Program-made: the position numbers and the translations under genes
Part shown: positions 1 through 7,973 of the stretch, one piece after another
How positions within the stretch are numbered: position 1 is the stretch's first letter
Layout: each line of letters begins with the position of its first letter
Assembly: GCF_030580865.1 (NCBI RefSeq)
Contig: NZ_JAUQSY010000003.1
Span: 124,001 to 188,000, forward strand
Length of the DNA: 64,000 nt
Source: Hymenobacter aranciens
GTDB lineage: Bacteria; Bacteroidota; Bacteroidia; Cytophagales; Hymenobacteraceae
Direction: 5' to 3'
Notes under the pieces: generated by a model
What the model saw: only the letters and a program-made list of their open reading frames with translations
What the model was told of the DNA's origin: nothing
Databases searched by the model: none

Positions 1-207
1 GCGGGCCAGCTCCACCCACTTGTGCTCCATGATGCCGCCGCCGATGGAGCCGGCTATGGCGTTGGCCGTCACGGCCATCTTGAAGCCCTGGCGGCCGGGG
101 CTGCTGCCCTCGCTGCGCACCACGCACAGCAGGGCCACGGGCACGCCCGCGCCGAGGCTGGCAGCGGCCAGGGTCCAGACGGGCAGGTCGCGGGAGTGGG
201 CAGGCAT
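1..207 (-). CDS. xdhC: XdhC/CoxI family protein, N-terminal part (cut by window edge)
   Basis: Only the first 69 residues are inside the window; the gene runs off the left edge. The visible protein begins MPAHSRDLPVWTLAA and carries the XdhC/CoxI N-terminal signature SEGSSPGRQGFKM followed by GSIGGGIMEHKWVEL. Family members insert or protect the sulfurated molybdenum cofactor of xanthine dehydrogenase. That fits the xanthine dehydrogenase subunits about 10 kb away and the adjacent urate hydroxylase gene, which lies 33 bp upstream on the same strand, so the two may be co-transcribed. The start is the ATG at 205-207. The family call is firm; whether the protein is full length cannot be seen. 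Confidence 0.85.
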   Translation of the reverse strand, partial: MPAHSRDLPVWTLAAASLGAGVPVALLCVVRSEGSSPGRQGFKMAVTANAIAGSIGGGIMEHKWVELAR

Positions 208-212
208 TTTTT

Positions 213-234
213 TTAATTAATAATTATTAATTAA
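213..234. repeat. Perfect 22-bp AT palindrome
   Basis: TTAATTAATAA is followed directly by its reverse complement, giving 11-bp arms with no loop, inside an all-AT stretch from 208 to 247. It fills the gap between the puuD stop codon (241-243) and the xdhC start (207). It could melt easily or bind a regulator; no function is shown. Confidence 0.6.
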
Positions 235-240
235 AAATTA

Positions 241-1644
241 TTAATTTTTTGCGCCCTGCTCAATCCAGCACCGAAGGATGTCGCGCTCCTCCTGCGTCAT
301 CTCGGTTTTGTTGTTCTGTGGCATCGTTTTCGTTACCACCACGCGCTGCATGATTTTGTCCTTGAGACGAATGATGTCATCGGGCGAGTCGTAGACCACG
401 CCGTTGGGCGCGGTCTTGAATATGTCGTCGGTGGGCTTGGCGGAGTGGCAGCGCACGCAGCGGGCCTGCACGATTTGGTTTACCTGGGCCATGCTGACTT
501 GCTGGGTGCAGGCCGGGGCGCCGGCAGTGTCGTTTTTGGGAGCCGTGACGAAGGCCACCGCCAGCAGCAAGCCCACCGAGGCGGGCAGTACCCAGGTGCT
601 GGGCAGGTGCTTTTCGCGCAGGTTGAGCCAGTGCTTCATGCCGGCCGTGCCCAGCGTGATGGCCGCCAGCACCAACCAGGGCTGACTGTGGCTGAAGGTG
701 CTGGGAAAGTGGTTGCTGACCATCACGAACAGCACCGGCAGCGTGAAATAGTTGTTGTGCAGCGAGCGCAGCAGGGCGTTTTTGCCCAGCGTCGGGTCGA
801 GCGGCTGGCCCAGGGTGGCGGCCTTCACCATGGCCTTCTGGGCCGGGATGATGGTGAAGAATACGTTGCCCACCATGAGCGTACCCAGCATGGCGCCGAA
901 GTGAATGTAGGCCGCCCGGGCGCTGAATACCTGGCAGTAGAAATACGCAAAGCCGGTGGCTACCAGCAGCCCGAAAGCCGCAAACCACAGCCCTTTGCGG
1001 GCAAACTCAGTCTTGCACAGCGCATCGTACACCAGCCAGGCCACCACAAACGAGCCCACGCCAATGCCCACGCCCGTGAGCGGCGCCATGGCCAGCACCT
1101 TAGGGTCGATAAGCATAGAGCTGGCGTTGAAGTAGTACACCACGAATAGCAGGCTGAAACCCGACAGCCAGGTGAAGTAGGCTTCGTACTTAAACCAGTG
1201 CAGGCTCTTGGGTATCTCTTTGGGGGCCAGCTTATACTTCTCCAAATAATAAAAGCCGCCGCCGTGCACGGCCCAGAGGTTGCCGGCCAGCTCGTCGCGC
1301 ACGTTGTCGGTGCGGTTGAGGGCGTTTTCGAGGAAGACGAAGTAGAACGAGGCACCAATCCAGGCGATGCCGAAGGTGATGTGCATCAGGCGCACCACGA
1401 TGTTGAGCCACTCCATGAGGTGGCCTTCCCAGGGCGTGCCGCGCAGGTACACGTAGCCCACGCCCAGCACGTAGAACACCGTGAGCAGGATGAGAACGTA
1501 GCTGAAACCCTGCACCGTGAAGCTGCCGTCGCCGAGCGGGGCGCCGCCCGGGCGGCTGCGGGCGAAGCGCTGCAGGGCGTAAATGATGCCCACGAGCAGC
1601 CCGAGAACGACCAGCAGCAGGCAGGGAATTAGAAAGGAAAGCAT
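241..1644 (-). CDS. puuD: Membrane urate hydroxylase PuuD with C-terminal cytochrome c domain
   Basis: 467 residues. It oxidises urate to 5-hydroxyisourate in the membrane and passes electrons to the respiratory chain instead of making hydrogen peroxide as soluble uricase does. The N-terminal three quarters is a multi-helix membrane domain of the urate oxidase N-terminal family, with the conserved stretch HITFGIAWIGASFYFVFLEN. After the last helix comes a c-type cytochrome domain with the haem motif CVRCH and a later Met (KTMPQNNKTEM) that could be the sixth ligand. I start at the ATG at 1642-1644 because MLSFLIPCLLLVV begins the first helix; an upstream in-frame ATG would add 30 residues that look non-coding. 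The gene is divergent from allantoinase across about 136 bp, so a shared control region is plausible. Confidence 0.92.
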   Translation of the reverse strand: MLSFLIPCLLLVVLGLLVGIIYALQRFARSRPGGAPLGDGSFTVQGFSYVLILLTVFYVLGVGYVYLRGTPWEGHLMEWLNIVVRLMHITFGIAWIGASFYFVFLENALNRTDNVRDELAGNLWAVHGGGFYYLEKYKLAPKEIPKSLHWFKYEAYFTWLSGFSLLFVVYYFNASSMLIDPKVLAMAPLTGVGIGVGSFVVAWLVYDALCKTEFARKGLWFAAFGLLVATGFAYFYCQVFSARAAYIHFGAMLGTLMVGNVFFTIIPAQKAMVKAATLGQPLDPTLGKNALLRSLHNNYFTLPVLFVMVSNHFPSTFSHSQPWLVLAAITLGTAGMKHWLNLREKHLPSTWVLPASVGLLLAVAFVTAPKNDTAGAPACTQQVSMAQVNQIVQARCVRCHSAKPTDDIFKTAPNGVVYDSPDDIIRLKDKIMQRVVVTKTMPQNNKTEMTQEERDILRCWIEQGAKN

Positions 1645-1780
1645 GGCTGAAATAGGAAGCGGCGGGGTGGGAGCGTGCAAGAACCAAAGAGTTTCCTGAC
1701 TTTTGCAATCTTTTCCAAAAGCCGGCCGCCCCAATTGGAGCGGAAAAAGGCCACCAAGTTAGCGCTAAAACCCGTCGTTT

Positions 1781-3109
1781 ATGTCTGCTTTCGCTTTGCG
1801 CAGCCGCCAAGTGGTGTTTCCCGATGGCGTGCGCGCCGCCACTTTGCTGCTTGATAATGGCCGCATTGCCGAAGTGCTGCCCTACGAAGCCGAGCTGGCC
1901 TGCCCGGGGCAGGACGTGGGCGCGCGCGCCATCCTGCCCGGCGTTATCGACCCGCACGTGCACCTCAACGAGCCCGGCCGCACCCACTGGGAGGGCTTCG
2001 ACACGGGCACCCGCGCCGCGCTGGCCGGCGGCCTCACCACGCTCGTGGACATGCCGCTGAACTCGGCTCCGGTGACGACCTCGGTAGCCAGTTTAGAAAT
2101 AAAGCGCGCCGCCACCGCCGGCCAATTGCACACCAACGTGGGCTTCTGGGGCGGTATCGTGCCCGGCAACGCGGGTGAGGTGGAAGGCCTGATTGCGGCC
2201 GGCGTGCTGGGCTTTAAAGCCTTCCTGACGCACTCCGGCATCGACGATTTTCCCAACGCCACCGAGGCCGACCTGCGCCAGGTGATGCCGCTGCTGGCCC
2301 GCCACGGCCTGCCGCTGCTGGTGCACTGCGAACTGAGCCAGGACGACGACTGGGCCGCCCGCTGCGATTCGCGCCAGTACCCGAATTACCTGGCTTCGCG
2401 CCCCAAAAGCTGGGAAGACGAGGCTATTGCCCTCATGATTCGCCTCTGCGCCGAAACTGGCTGCCGCACGCACATCGTGCACCTATCGTCGGCCAATTCC
2501 ATTGCGCCCATCGCCGCTGCCCGGGCCCGGGGCCTGCCGCTGACGGTGGAAACCGGACAGCACTACCTGTTTTTCAACGCCGAGGAAATAGGCGAGGGCC
2601 AAACGCAGTTCAAGTGTGCGCCGCCCATCCGCGAGCGGGCGAATAACGAGCAGCTCTGGCAGGCGCTGGAAAGCGGCCTCATCGACTTCGTGGCCACCGA
2701 CCACTCGCCCGCGCCGCCCGACCTCAAGCAGCTCGCCAGCGGCGACTTTGCCACGGCCTGGGGCGGCATCGCCTCGCTGCAGCTGGCCCTGCCGGTGCTG
2801 TGGACGGCCGCCCACCGGCGCGGCGCCACGCTGCCCGACCTGGCCCGCTGGCTGAGCGCGAACCCAGCCAAACTTATCGGCTTTGAAGGCCGAAAAGGCC
2901 AGATTGCCCCCGGCTACGATGCCGATTTGCTGGTGCTGGATGCCGAACAGGAGTTCGTGGTGCAGGAAGCCGATTTGCACCACCGCCATAAGGTGTCGCC
3001 CTATCTCGGGCAGACCCTGCGCGGCGTGGTGGAGCAGACCTTTCTGCGCGGGCAGGAAACGTACCGGCGGCCGGAGTTTCGACAATTAAACCAGGGTGAA
3101 TTGCTATAG
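1781..3109 (+). CDS. allB: Allantoinase
   Basis: 442 residues, a cyclic amidohydrolase that opens the hydantoin ring of allantoin to give allantoate. The metal-binding signature DPHVHLNEPGR (H59, H61) and the Lys expected to be carbamylated (K146 in LGFKAFLTHSG) are present, followed by VHCE, HIVHLSSANS and the ATDHSPAPP motif that supplies the last Asp ligand. The length is normal for AllB. It is the first gene of a plus-strand run of purine genes continuing with allantoate amidohydrolase and ureidoglycine aminohydrolase. Dihydropyrimidinase-like relatives exist, but the HLNEPGR motif and the neighbours favour allantoinase. Confidence 0.95.
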   Translation: MSAFALRSRQVVFPDGVRAATLLLDNGRIAEVLPYEAELACPGQDVGARAILPGVIDPHVHLNEPGRTHWEGFDTGTRAALAGGLTTLVDMPLNSAPVTTSVASLEIKRAATAGQLHTNVGFWGGIVPGNAGEVEGLIAAGVLGFKAFLTHSGIDDFPNATEADLRQVMPLLARHGLPLLVHCELSQDDDWAARCDSRQYPNYLASRPKSWEDEAIALMIRLCAETGCRTHIVHLSSANSIAPIAAARARGLPLTVETGQHYLFFNAEEIGEGQTQFKCAPPIRERANNEQLWQALESGLIDFVATDHSPAPPDLKQLASGDFATAWGGIASLQLALPVLWTAAHRRGATLPDLARWLSANPAKLIGFEGRKGQIAPGYDADLLVLDAEQEFVVQEADLHHRHKVSPYLGQTLRGVVEQTFLRGQETYRRPEFRQLNQGELL

Positions 3110-3117
3110 AAAAGGTG

Positions 3118-3223
3118 CTGGGTGTTTGGTATTAGGTGTTGGGCTTTAAATCTTCCCAATACCAAACACCGAAAACCAAATACCCAACACCCAAATACCA
3201 AAAACCAGACACCAAACCCCGCG
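3118..3223. repeat. Low-complexity inverted repeat (TGGGTGTTTGG type)
   Basis: A left arm built from GGTGTT/TGGTATT words (3118-3149) is followed by a right arm built from the reverse words (CCAATACCAAACACC, then ACCCAACACCCA and related). It fills the allantoinase to allantoate amidohydrolase gap and ends about 10 bp before the next start codon. The same words make up the long minisatellite at 17,491-17,695. Confidence 0.75.
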
Positions 3224-3233
3224 CCAGCCACTC

Positions 3234-4463
3234 ATGACCCCATACCTTTCCCGCGCCACCCAGGTCCTGCAGCGTATCAACGAGCTGGCCGCCATCAGCG
3301 AAGACGCCGATGGCGTGACGCGCACCTTTGGCACCCCGGCCTTCGTGGCGGGGCGCGACCTCGTGCAAAGCTGGATGAACGACGCGGGCCTAACGACGCG
3401 CATCGACAGCATCGGTAACCTGCGCGGGCGCTGGCCCAGCACCCAGCCCGGCGCCAAAACCTTCGTCATCGCCTCGCACATCGATACGGTGGTGAATGCC
3501 GGTAAATTCGACGGGCCGCTGGGGGTGCTGCTGGGGTTGGACGTGCTGGAAAACCTCGTCCGGCAGCCGGCGGCGCTGCCGTTTCACGTCGAGCTCATTG
3601 CCTTCAGCGACGAGGAAGGCGTGCGCTTCCACACCACTTACCTGGGCAGCAAGGTGCTGGCCGGCTCCTTCGATACCAGTTGGCTGAGCCGCACCGACGC
3701 CGCCGGCATCCCGCTGGCGCAGGCCATTGCCGAGGCGGGCGGCAACCCTGCCCAACTGGCCGCCGATGCCCTGCCCGCCGAGGAGTGGCTGGGCTACTTC
3801 GAAGCCCACATCGAGCAGGGCCCGGTGCTGTGGGAAAGCGGCCAGCCGGTGGCACTGGTGACGGCCATTGCCGGCCAGCAGCGCGTGGAGTTAGCTTGGC
3901 GCGGCATGGCCGGCCACGCCGGCACCGTGCCCATGACCATGCGCCAGGATGCCCTGGCCGCCGCCGCCGAGTTTGTGCTGACCGTGGAGCAGTTTGGGCG
4001 TGAGCACCACGAAACCATTGTGGCGACGGTAGGCAAGTTGCAGGTGACGCACGCGGCCAGCAACGTCATCCCCGGCGAGGTGACGTGCAGCCTCGACCTG
4101 CGCAGTGCTGACGCGGCGCGCCTCGCGGCGGCTTATGAAGCGCTGCGGGAAACGGCCGCCGCCATTGCCGAACGACGCACGATTGGCCTCACCTGGAACC
4201 TGGTGCAGCACACCGCGCCCGTTACCTGCGATGCGGGCCTGAACCAGCACCTGCACCAGGCCATTACCGGGGCCGGGCACGAGGTGGTGGCGCTAGTGAG
4301 CGGCGCGGGGCACGATGCGGTGCCCATTTCGGCGGTGGCGCCGGCTACGATGCTGTTCGTGCGCTGCTACAAGGGCATCAGCCACAATCCGCTGGAAAAC
4401 GCGGAAGTGGCCGATATTGCGGCGGCTATTGCCGTCAGCGAACGGTTTCTGTTTTCATTGTAA
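3234..4463 (+). CDS. allC: Allantoate amidohydrolase (M20 family)
   Basis: 409 residues. It hydrolyses allantoate to ureidoglycine, CO2 and ammonia. It belongs to the M20 metallopeptidase-like Zn/Mn hydrolases: ASHIDTVVNAGKFDG carries the first metal His/Asp, AFSDEEGVRF the catalytic Glu pair, AHIEQGPVL the next His, and the C-terminal GAGHDA plus SHNPLE the last ligands. A dimerisation domain lies in the middle (MAGHAGTVPMTMRQDAL). Its place between allantoinase and ureidoglycine aminohydrolase supports allantoate as substrate over N-carbamoyl amino acids, which the same family also uses. The start is the ATG at 3234. Confidence 0.93.
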   Translation: MTPYLSRATQVLQRINELAAISEDADGVTRTFGTPAFVAGRDLVQSWMNDAGLTTRIDSIGNLRGRWPSTQPGAKTFVIASHIDTVVNAGKFDGPLGVLLGLDVLENLVRQPAALPFHVELIAFSDEEGVRFHTTYLGSKVLAGSFDTSWLSRTDAAGIPLAQAIAEAGGNPAQLAADALPAEEWLGYFEAHIEQGPVLWESGQPVALVTAIAGQQRVELAWRGMAGHAGTVPMTMRQDALAAAAEFVLTVEQFGREHHETIVATVGKLQVTHAASNVIPGEVTCSLDLRSADAARLAAAYEALRETAAAIAERRTIGLTWNLVQHTAPVTCDAGLNQHLHQAITGAGHEVVALVSGAGHDAVPISAVAPATMLFVRCYKGISHNPLENAEVADIAAAIAVSERFLFSL

Positions 4464-4472
4464 AGATAAAAG

Positions 4473-4613
4473 CACGTCATCCTGAGCCGCAGCGCAGCGG
4501 AGGCGAAAGGACCTCGCCCGCGCCGGTTGCGACACTAAATTCTGACCGTTTGCACGATTCCGTTTAACGAAGCGAGTGAGGTCCTTTCGCCGCTGCGCGG
4601 CTCAGGATGACGT
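4473..4613. repeat. CATCCTGAGC-type palindromic repeat, copy 1
   Basis: The left arm (4473-4518) starts ACGTCATCCTGAGC and runs through GCGAAAGGACCTCGC. The right arm (about 4578-4613) reads GAGGTCCTTTCGC and then GCTCAGGATGACGT. Three related copies occur at 14,491, 45,578 and 51,005. It sits between allC and the ureidoglycine aminohydrolase gene. Confidence 0.85.
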
Positions 4614-4648
4614 TCTTTCTCCATAATTCTATTACCCCCACCCACCCT

Positions 4649-5398
4649 ATGCTTCTCCCTTCCGCTACCCGCTCCGTTGTGCGGGCCAACCACGCCATCA
4701 TTGCCCCCGATGGCTACATCAACAGCAACGTGCCCGGCTGGACCGGCTGCACCACCAACGTCATCATCAACGAGCAGATGGGCGCCCGCCTGGCCCAAAC
4801 CCTCGTCACCCTCACCGCGGCTGGGCAGCTCACGGGCCGCACCGAGGCCGGGCAGATTTTCTTCTACGTGGTGAAGGGCCGCGTGCAGGCCAAAGTAGGC
4901 GGCGAGGAAAAAACGCTGGAAACCGGCCAGTTCGTGTACGTGCCCGTCGGCGGCGAGGACTATAAGTTCAGCCAGCCCGAGGCGGGCACCCAGCTTCTCA
5001 CCTTCCACAAAGTGTATGAGCCGCTGGCGGGCCACGCCGCACCGGGCGTGGTGTGGGGCGAAAAGGACGACCGCAAAGCCCCCGTGTACATGAACGACGA
5101 GGCCCTGCGCATCCAGGAGCTGCTGCCGAACGAGCTGGGCTTCGACATGGCCGTGAACATCTTCACCTACGACCGCGGCGGTAGCCTGCCGATGGTCGAA
5201 ACCCACATTATGGAGCACGGGCTGCTGTACCTGCAGGGCCAGGCCATTTATATGCTCGATAACCAGTGGTACCCGGTGCAGGCCGGCGACTCTATCTGGA
5301 TGGCGCCGTACTGCCAGCAGTGGGCGGCCTCGCTGGGCAAGGAGCCCTCGGTGTACATTTATTACAAGAACGTGAACCGGTTTTTTACGACGGTGTAA
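4649..5398 (+). CDS. (S)-ureidoglycine aminohydrolase (bicupin)
   Basis: 249 residues. It releases ammonia from (S)-ureidoglycine to give (S)-ureidoglycolate. The protein has two cupin domains (about 40-125 and 165-245). The second cupin holds the expected Mn-binding set, E184, H186 and H190 in VETHIMEHG plus a Gln in the CQQW motif (223-224), which matches the known enzyme. I chose the ATG at 4649 because MLLPSATRSVVRANHAII resembles the family N-terminus; an upstream ATG at 4607 lies inside the right arm of the palindromic repeat. The gene corresponds to E. coli allE/ylbA. Its stop codon touches the first base of a long inverted repeat. Confidence 0.93.
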   Translation: MLLPSATRSVVRANHAIIAPDGYINSNVPGWTGCTTNVIINEQMGARLAQTLVTLTAAGQLTGRTEAGQIFFYVVKGRVQAKVGGEEKTLETGQFVYVPVGGEDYKFSQPEAGTQLLTFHKVYEPLAGHAAPGVVWGEKDDRKAPVYMNDEALRIQELLPNELGFDMAVNIFTYDRGGSLPMVETHIMEHGLLYLQGQAIYMLDNQWYPVQAGDSIWMAPYCQQWAASLGKEPSVYIYYKNVNRFFTTV

Positions 5399-5517
5399 CC
5401 CCACCCCCCGGCCCCCTCCCCTTCGGGAGAGGGGGAGCCTGACGATAAACAGAATAAACTTGACCGCACACGACCGGCTCCCCCTCTCCCGAAGGGGAGG
5501 GGGCCGGGGGGTGGGGT
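5398..5517. repeat. Perfect 42-bp inverted repeat
   Basis: The 42-base arm at 5398-5439 (ACCCCACCCCCCGGCCCCCT...) has an exact reverse complement at 5476-5517, with a 36-base loop. The first arm base is the last base of the preceding stop codon, and the second arm ends 10 bp before the next ATG. The sequence resembles the 12,331-12,468 repeat. Confidence 0.92.
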
Positions 5518-5527
5518 GAACGAAACC

Positions 5528-6037
5528 ATGACCCTAGAACAACTCAACGCCCTCCCCACCCCCCAGCTCGCCGAGGCCCTGCGCCAGTGCTGCGGCGCCG
5601 AAGCCTGGGTGCAGGGAATGCTCGCCAAATTTCCCGTGCCCGACGCCGATACGCTGATGGACGACGCCAAAACCGTGTGGTTTGCCCTGCCGGAAGACGA
5701 CTGGCGCGAGGCCTTCCGGCACCACCCCAAAATCGGGCAGGACGTGGAATCGCTGCGCCGGAAATTTGCCAGCACCGCCCAGTGGGCCGCCGGCGAGCAA
5801 AGCGGCGTGCAGGCCGCTTCGGAGGAAACCCTGCAGGCCCTGGCCGCCGGCAACACGGAGTACGAGCAGAAGTTTGGCTACATCTTCATCGTCTTTGCCA
5901 CCGGCAAAACGGCCGAGGAGATGCTGGCCCTGCTGCAGGCCCGGCTGCTGAACAAGTCCGAAGACGAAATTCGCGAAGCTGCCACCGAGCAGGATAAAAT
6001 CACCCGGCTACGGCTGGAAAAACTACTTGCCCCATGA
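5528..6037 (+). CDS. 2-oxo-4-hydroxy-4-carboxy-5-ureidoimidazoline (OHCU) decarboxylase
   Basis: 169 residues. It decarboxylates OHCU to (S)-allantoin, the last step between urate and allantoin. The catalytic HHPKIGQ motif (in AFRHHPKIG) and the C-terminal FGYIFIVFATGKTAEEML, which matches the family's Phe/Ile-rich substrate helix, are clear. I use the ATG at 5528; a GTG at 5516 in the same frame would start inside the inverted repeat and add four residues. The gene overlaps the next one by four bases (ATGA), so the two are translationally coupled. Some relatives are fused to the hydrolase that follows; here they are separate. Confidence 0.93.
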   Translation: MTLEQLNALPTPQLAEALRQCCGAEAWVQGMLAKFPVPDADTLMDDAKTVWFALPEDDWREAFRHHPKIGQDVESLRRKFASTAQWAAGEQSGVQAASEETLQALAAGNTEYEQKFGYIFIVFATGKTAEEMLALLQARLLNKSEDEIREAATEQDKITRLRLEKLLAP

Positions 6038-6372
6038 GCCAGATTACCACCCATATTCTCGACACCAGCCTGGGCCGCCCCGCCGCGGGCGTGCAGGTGC
6101 TGCTGCTGCAAGCCACCGACACCGGCTGGCAGGACCTCGCCAGCGGCGTGACCAACGCCGACGGCCGCATCAGCGACCTGCTGCCGCCCACTACGCAGCT
6201 CGCGGTAGGCATCTACAAGCTGGCCTTCGTGGTGCAGGAGTACTTCGAGCGGCAGAGCGTGAAAGCATTTTACCCGGTGGTGGAAATCTGCTTTGCGGTG
6301 ACGGCCGCCGAGCACTACCACGTGCCGCTGCTGCTGAATCCGTTCGGGTATTCGACGTACCGGGGCTCGTGA
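6034..6372 (+). CDS. 5-hydroxyisourate hydrolase
   Basis: 112 residues, a transthyretin-related protein that hydrolyses 5-hydroxyisourate to OHCU, acting just downstream of PuuD. The N-terminal ITTHILDTSLGRPAAGV carries the first active-site His, and the C-terminus ends in YSTYRGS, the tetrapeptide that separates these enzymes from true transthyretin. The length is normal. It overlaps the OHCU decarboxylase stop by four bases. PucM and HiuH are alternative names. Confidence 0.95.
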   Translation: MSQITTHILDTSLGRPAAGVQVLLLQATDTGWQDLASGVTNADGRISDLLPPTTQLAVGIYKLAFVVQEYFERQSVKAFYPVVEICFAVTAAEHYHVPLLLNPFGYSTYRGS

Positions 6373-6503
6373 AGTGGTAGTACGAAACGAAGTTCGGCGA
6401 AGCCAATTCCCCGCAGGGGTTCGTACTACCACTCTGACGTTGTTGTAACTGCGCGAACGACAAAGTGGTAGTACGAACCCCTGCGGGGAATTCGTACTAC
6501 CAC
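6373..6503. repeat. Double hairpin made of four copies of GTGGTAGTACGA
   Basis: The word AGTGGTAGTACGA (6373-) pairs with TCGTACTACCACT (6421-6433). A second unit at 6465-6503 has arms GTGGTAGTACGAA and TTCGTACTACCAC around CCCCTGCGGGG. The first unit begins immediately after the hydroxyisourate hydrolase stop codon. A fifth copy of the word lies at 14,658-14,670. Confidence 0.85.
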
Positions 6504-6531
6504 ATCCCATTCTAATTTCCAAAACTCCCAC

Positions 6532-7962
6532 ATGACCCTCAGCCTCCCTTCCACCGAAACCGCCCGCCTACTCGACCAGCTCGGCCAGGCCAACCTGCGC
6601 TTTCAGCAAACTTACCCCGGCGACAAGCCCGACCGCCAGCCCGTGCACACCGTGTACGGCGGCGCGAACCTCTTCAAGGCCGATACCTGCGTGAAGATGG
6701 GCGACATTGCCCTCAACAACCTGCGCACCTACGCCCCCAACTTCGTGGAGCTGGCCCGCGTGCTGCGCCTCGAAGGCCACGAGCACCTGCCCACCAGCAT
6801 CGCCGACATTGAGGCCCTCACCGCCAGGCTCGATGCCCTGAGCCCGGCCGAGCGCAAGGGCGAAACCGCCTGGCTGGCTTACTCCGTCTACAATAAAATC
6901 GTGCAGAAGCTGCAGCGTGAGCCCGTCGAGGATTTCCGCGTCGACTTCGAGGATGGCTTCGGCAACCGGCCCGATGCCGAGGAGGACGAAACCGCCGTGC
7001 GCGCCGCCAAGGAAGTGGCCAAGGGCATGCAGCAGGGCACCCTGTCGCCCTTCATCGGCATTCGCATCAAGCCGTTTACCGAAGACCTCAAGCAGCGCGG
7101 CGTGCGCACGCTCGACATCTTCCTAAGCACGCTGCTGGGCGAAACCGGCGGCAAACTGCCCGCCAACTTCGTGGTGATGCTGCCCAAGGTGACCATCCCC
7201 GAGCAGATGACGACGATGGTGCGCCTGTTTGAGCTGCTGGAGAAGGCCAATGGCCTCGCGCCCGGCACGCTGCGGATGGAAACGATGGTCGAAGCCACGC
7301 AAATCATCATGGACGATGAGGGGCGCAACCCGCTCATGCGCATCATCCGGGCCAGCGAGGGGCGCTGCGTGGCGGCCCACTTCGGCACCTACGATTACAC
7401 GGCCTCCTGCGGCATCACGGCGCGCTACCAGACCATGGCCCACCCGGTGTGCGACTTCGCCCACCACATGACCAAGGTGGCGCTGGGCGGCACCGGCATT
7501 TTCCTGAGCGACGGCGCCACCAACGTGATGCCCATCGGCCCGCACCGGGGCGACAACCTCACGTTTGCCCAGCTGCGCGAGAACCAGGAATCGGTGCACA
7601 ACGCCTGGCGGCAGGCCTTCCACCACACCACGCACTCGCTCATTAACGGCCTCTACCAGGGCTGGGACCTCAACCCCGCCCAGCTGCCGATGCGCTACGC
7701 CGCCACCTACGCCTTCTTCCTGAGCTCCTACGACGAGGCCGTGCACCGCCTGCGCACCTTCGTGGAGCGGGCCGCCATCAGCACCCTCACCGGCGACATC
7801 TTCGACGACGCCGCCACCGGCCAGGGCCTGCTCAATTTCTTCCTCAAGGCGCTGAACTGCGGCGCTATATCGGAGGAAGAAATCGAAGCCACCGGCCTCA
7901 CCCGCGACGAAATCAATACCCGCTCCTTCTACCGCATCCTCGAAGGGCGGCGCGGGCGCTAA
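6532..7962 (+). CDS. CitE/HpcH-like aldolase-fold protein of unknown reaction (DUF6986-like)
   Basis: 476 residues. The protein looks like a TIM-barrel member of the HpcH/HpaI/CitE superfamily: FRVDFEDGFGNRPDAEED carries acidic metal or substrate ligands, followed by GIRIKPF, VMLPKVTIPEQM, RMETMVEATQIIM and a late GTYDYTASCGITARYQ stretch. I believe it corresponds to the family Pfam calls DUF6986, sometimes labelled phosphoenolpyruvate kinase; the reaction is not established to my knowledge. It closes a run of five purine genes on the same strand, so a role in handling glyoxylate or ureidoglycolate is a reasonable inference. A malate-synthase-like role is possible, but the protein is not an obvious malate synthase. 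The start ATG at 6532 follows the double hairpin. Confidence 0.8.
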   Translation: MTLSLPSTETARLLDQLGQANLRFQQTYPGDKPDRQPVHTVYGGANLFKADTCVKMGDIALNNLRTYAPNFVELARVLRLEGHEHLPTSIADIEALTARLDALSPAERKGETAWLAYSVYNKIVQKLQREPVEDFRVDFEDGFGNRPDAEEDETAVRAAKEVAKGMQQGTLSPFIGIRIKPFTEDLKQRGVRTLDIFLSTLLGETGGKLPANFVVMLPKVTIPEQMTTMVRLFELLEKANGLAPGTLRMETMVEATQIIMDDEGRNPLMRIIRASEGRCVAAHFGTYDYTASCGITARYQTMAHPVCDFAHHMTKVALGGTGIFLSDGATNVMPIGPHRGDNLTFAQLRENQESVHNAWRQAFHHTTHSLINGLYQGWDLNPAQLPMRYAATYAFFLSSYDEAVHRLRTFVERAAISTLTGDIFDDAATGQGLLNFFLKALNCGAISEEEIEATGLTRDEINTRSFYRILEGRRGR

Positions 7963-7973
7963 GGCGGTGCCAT

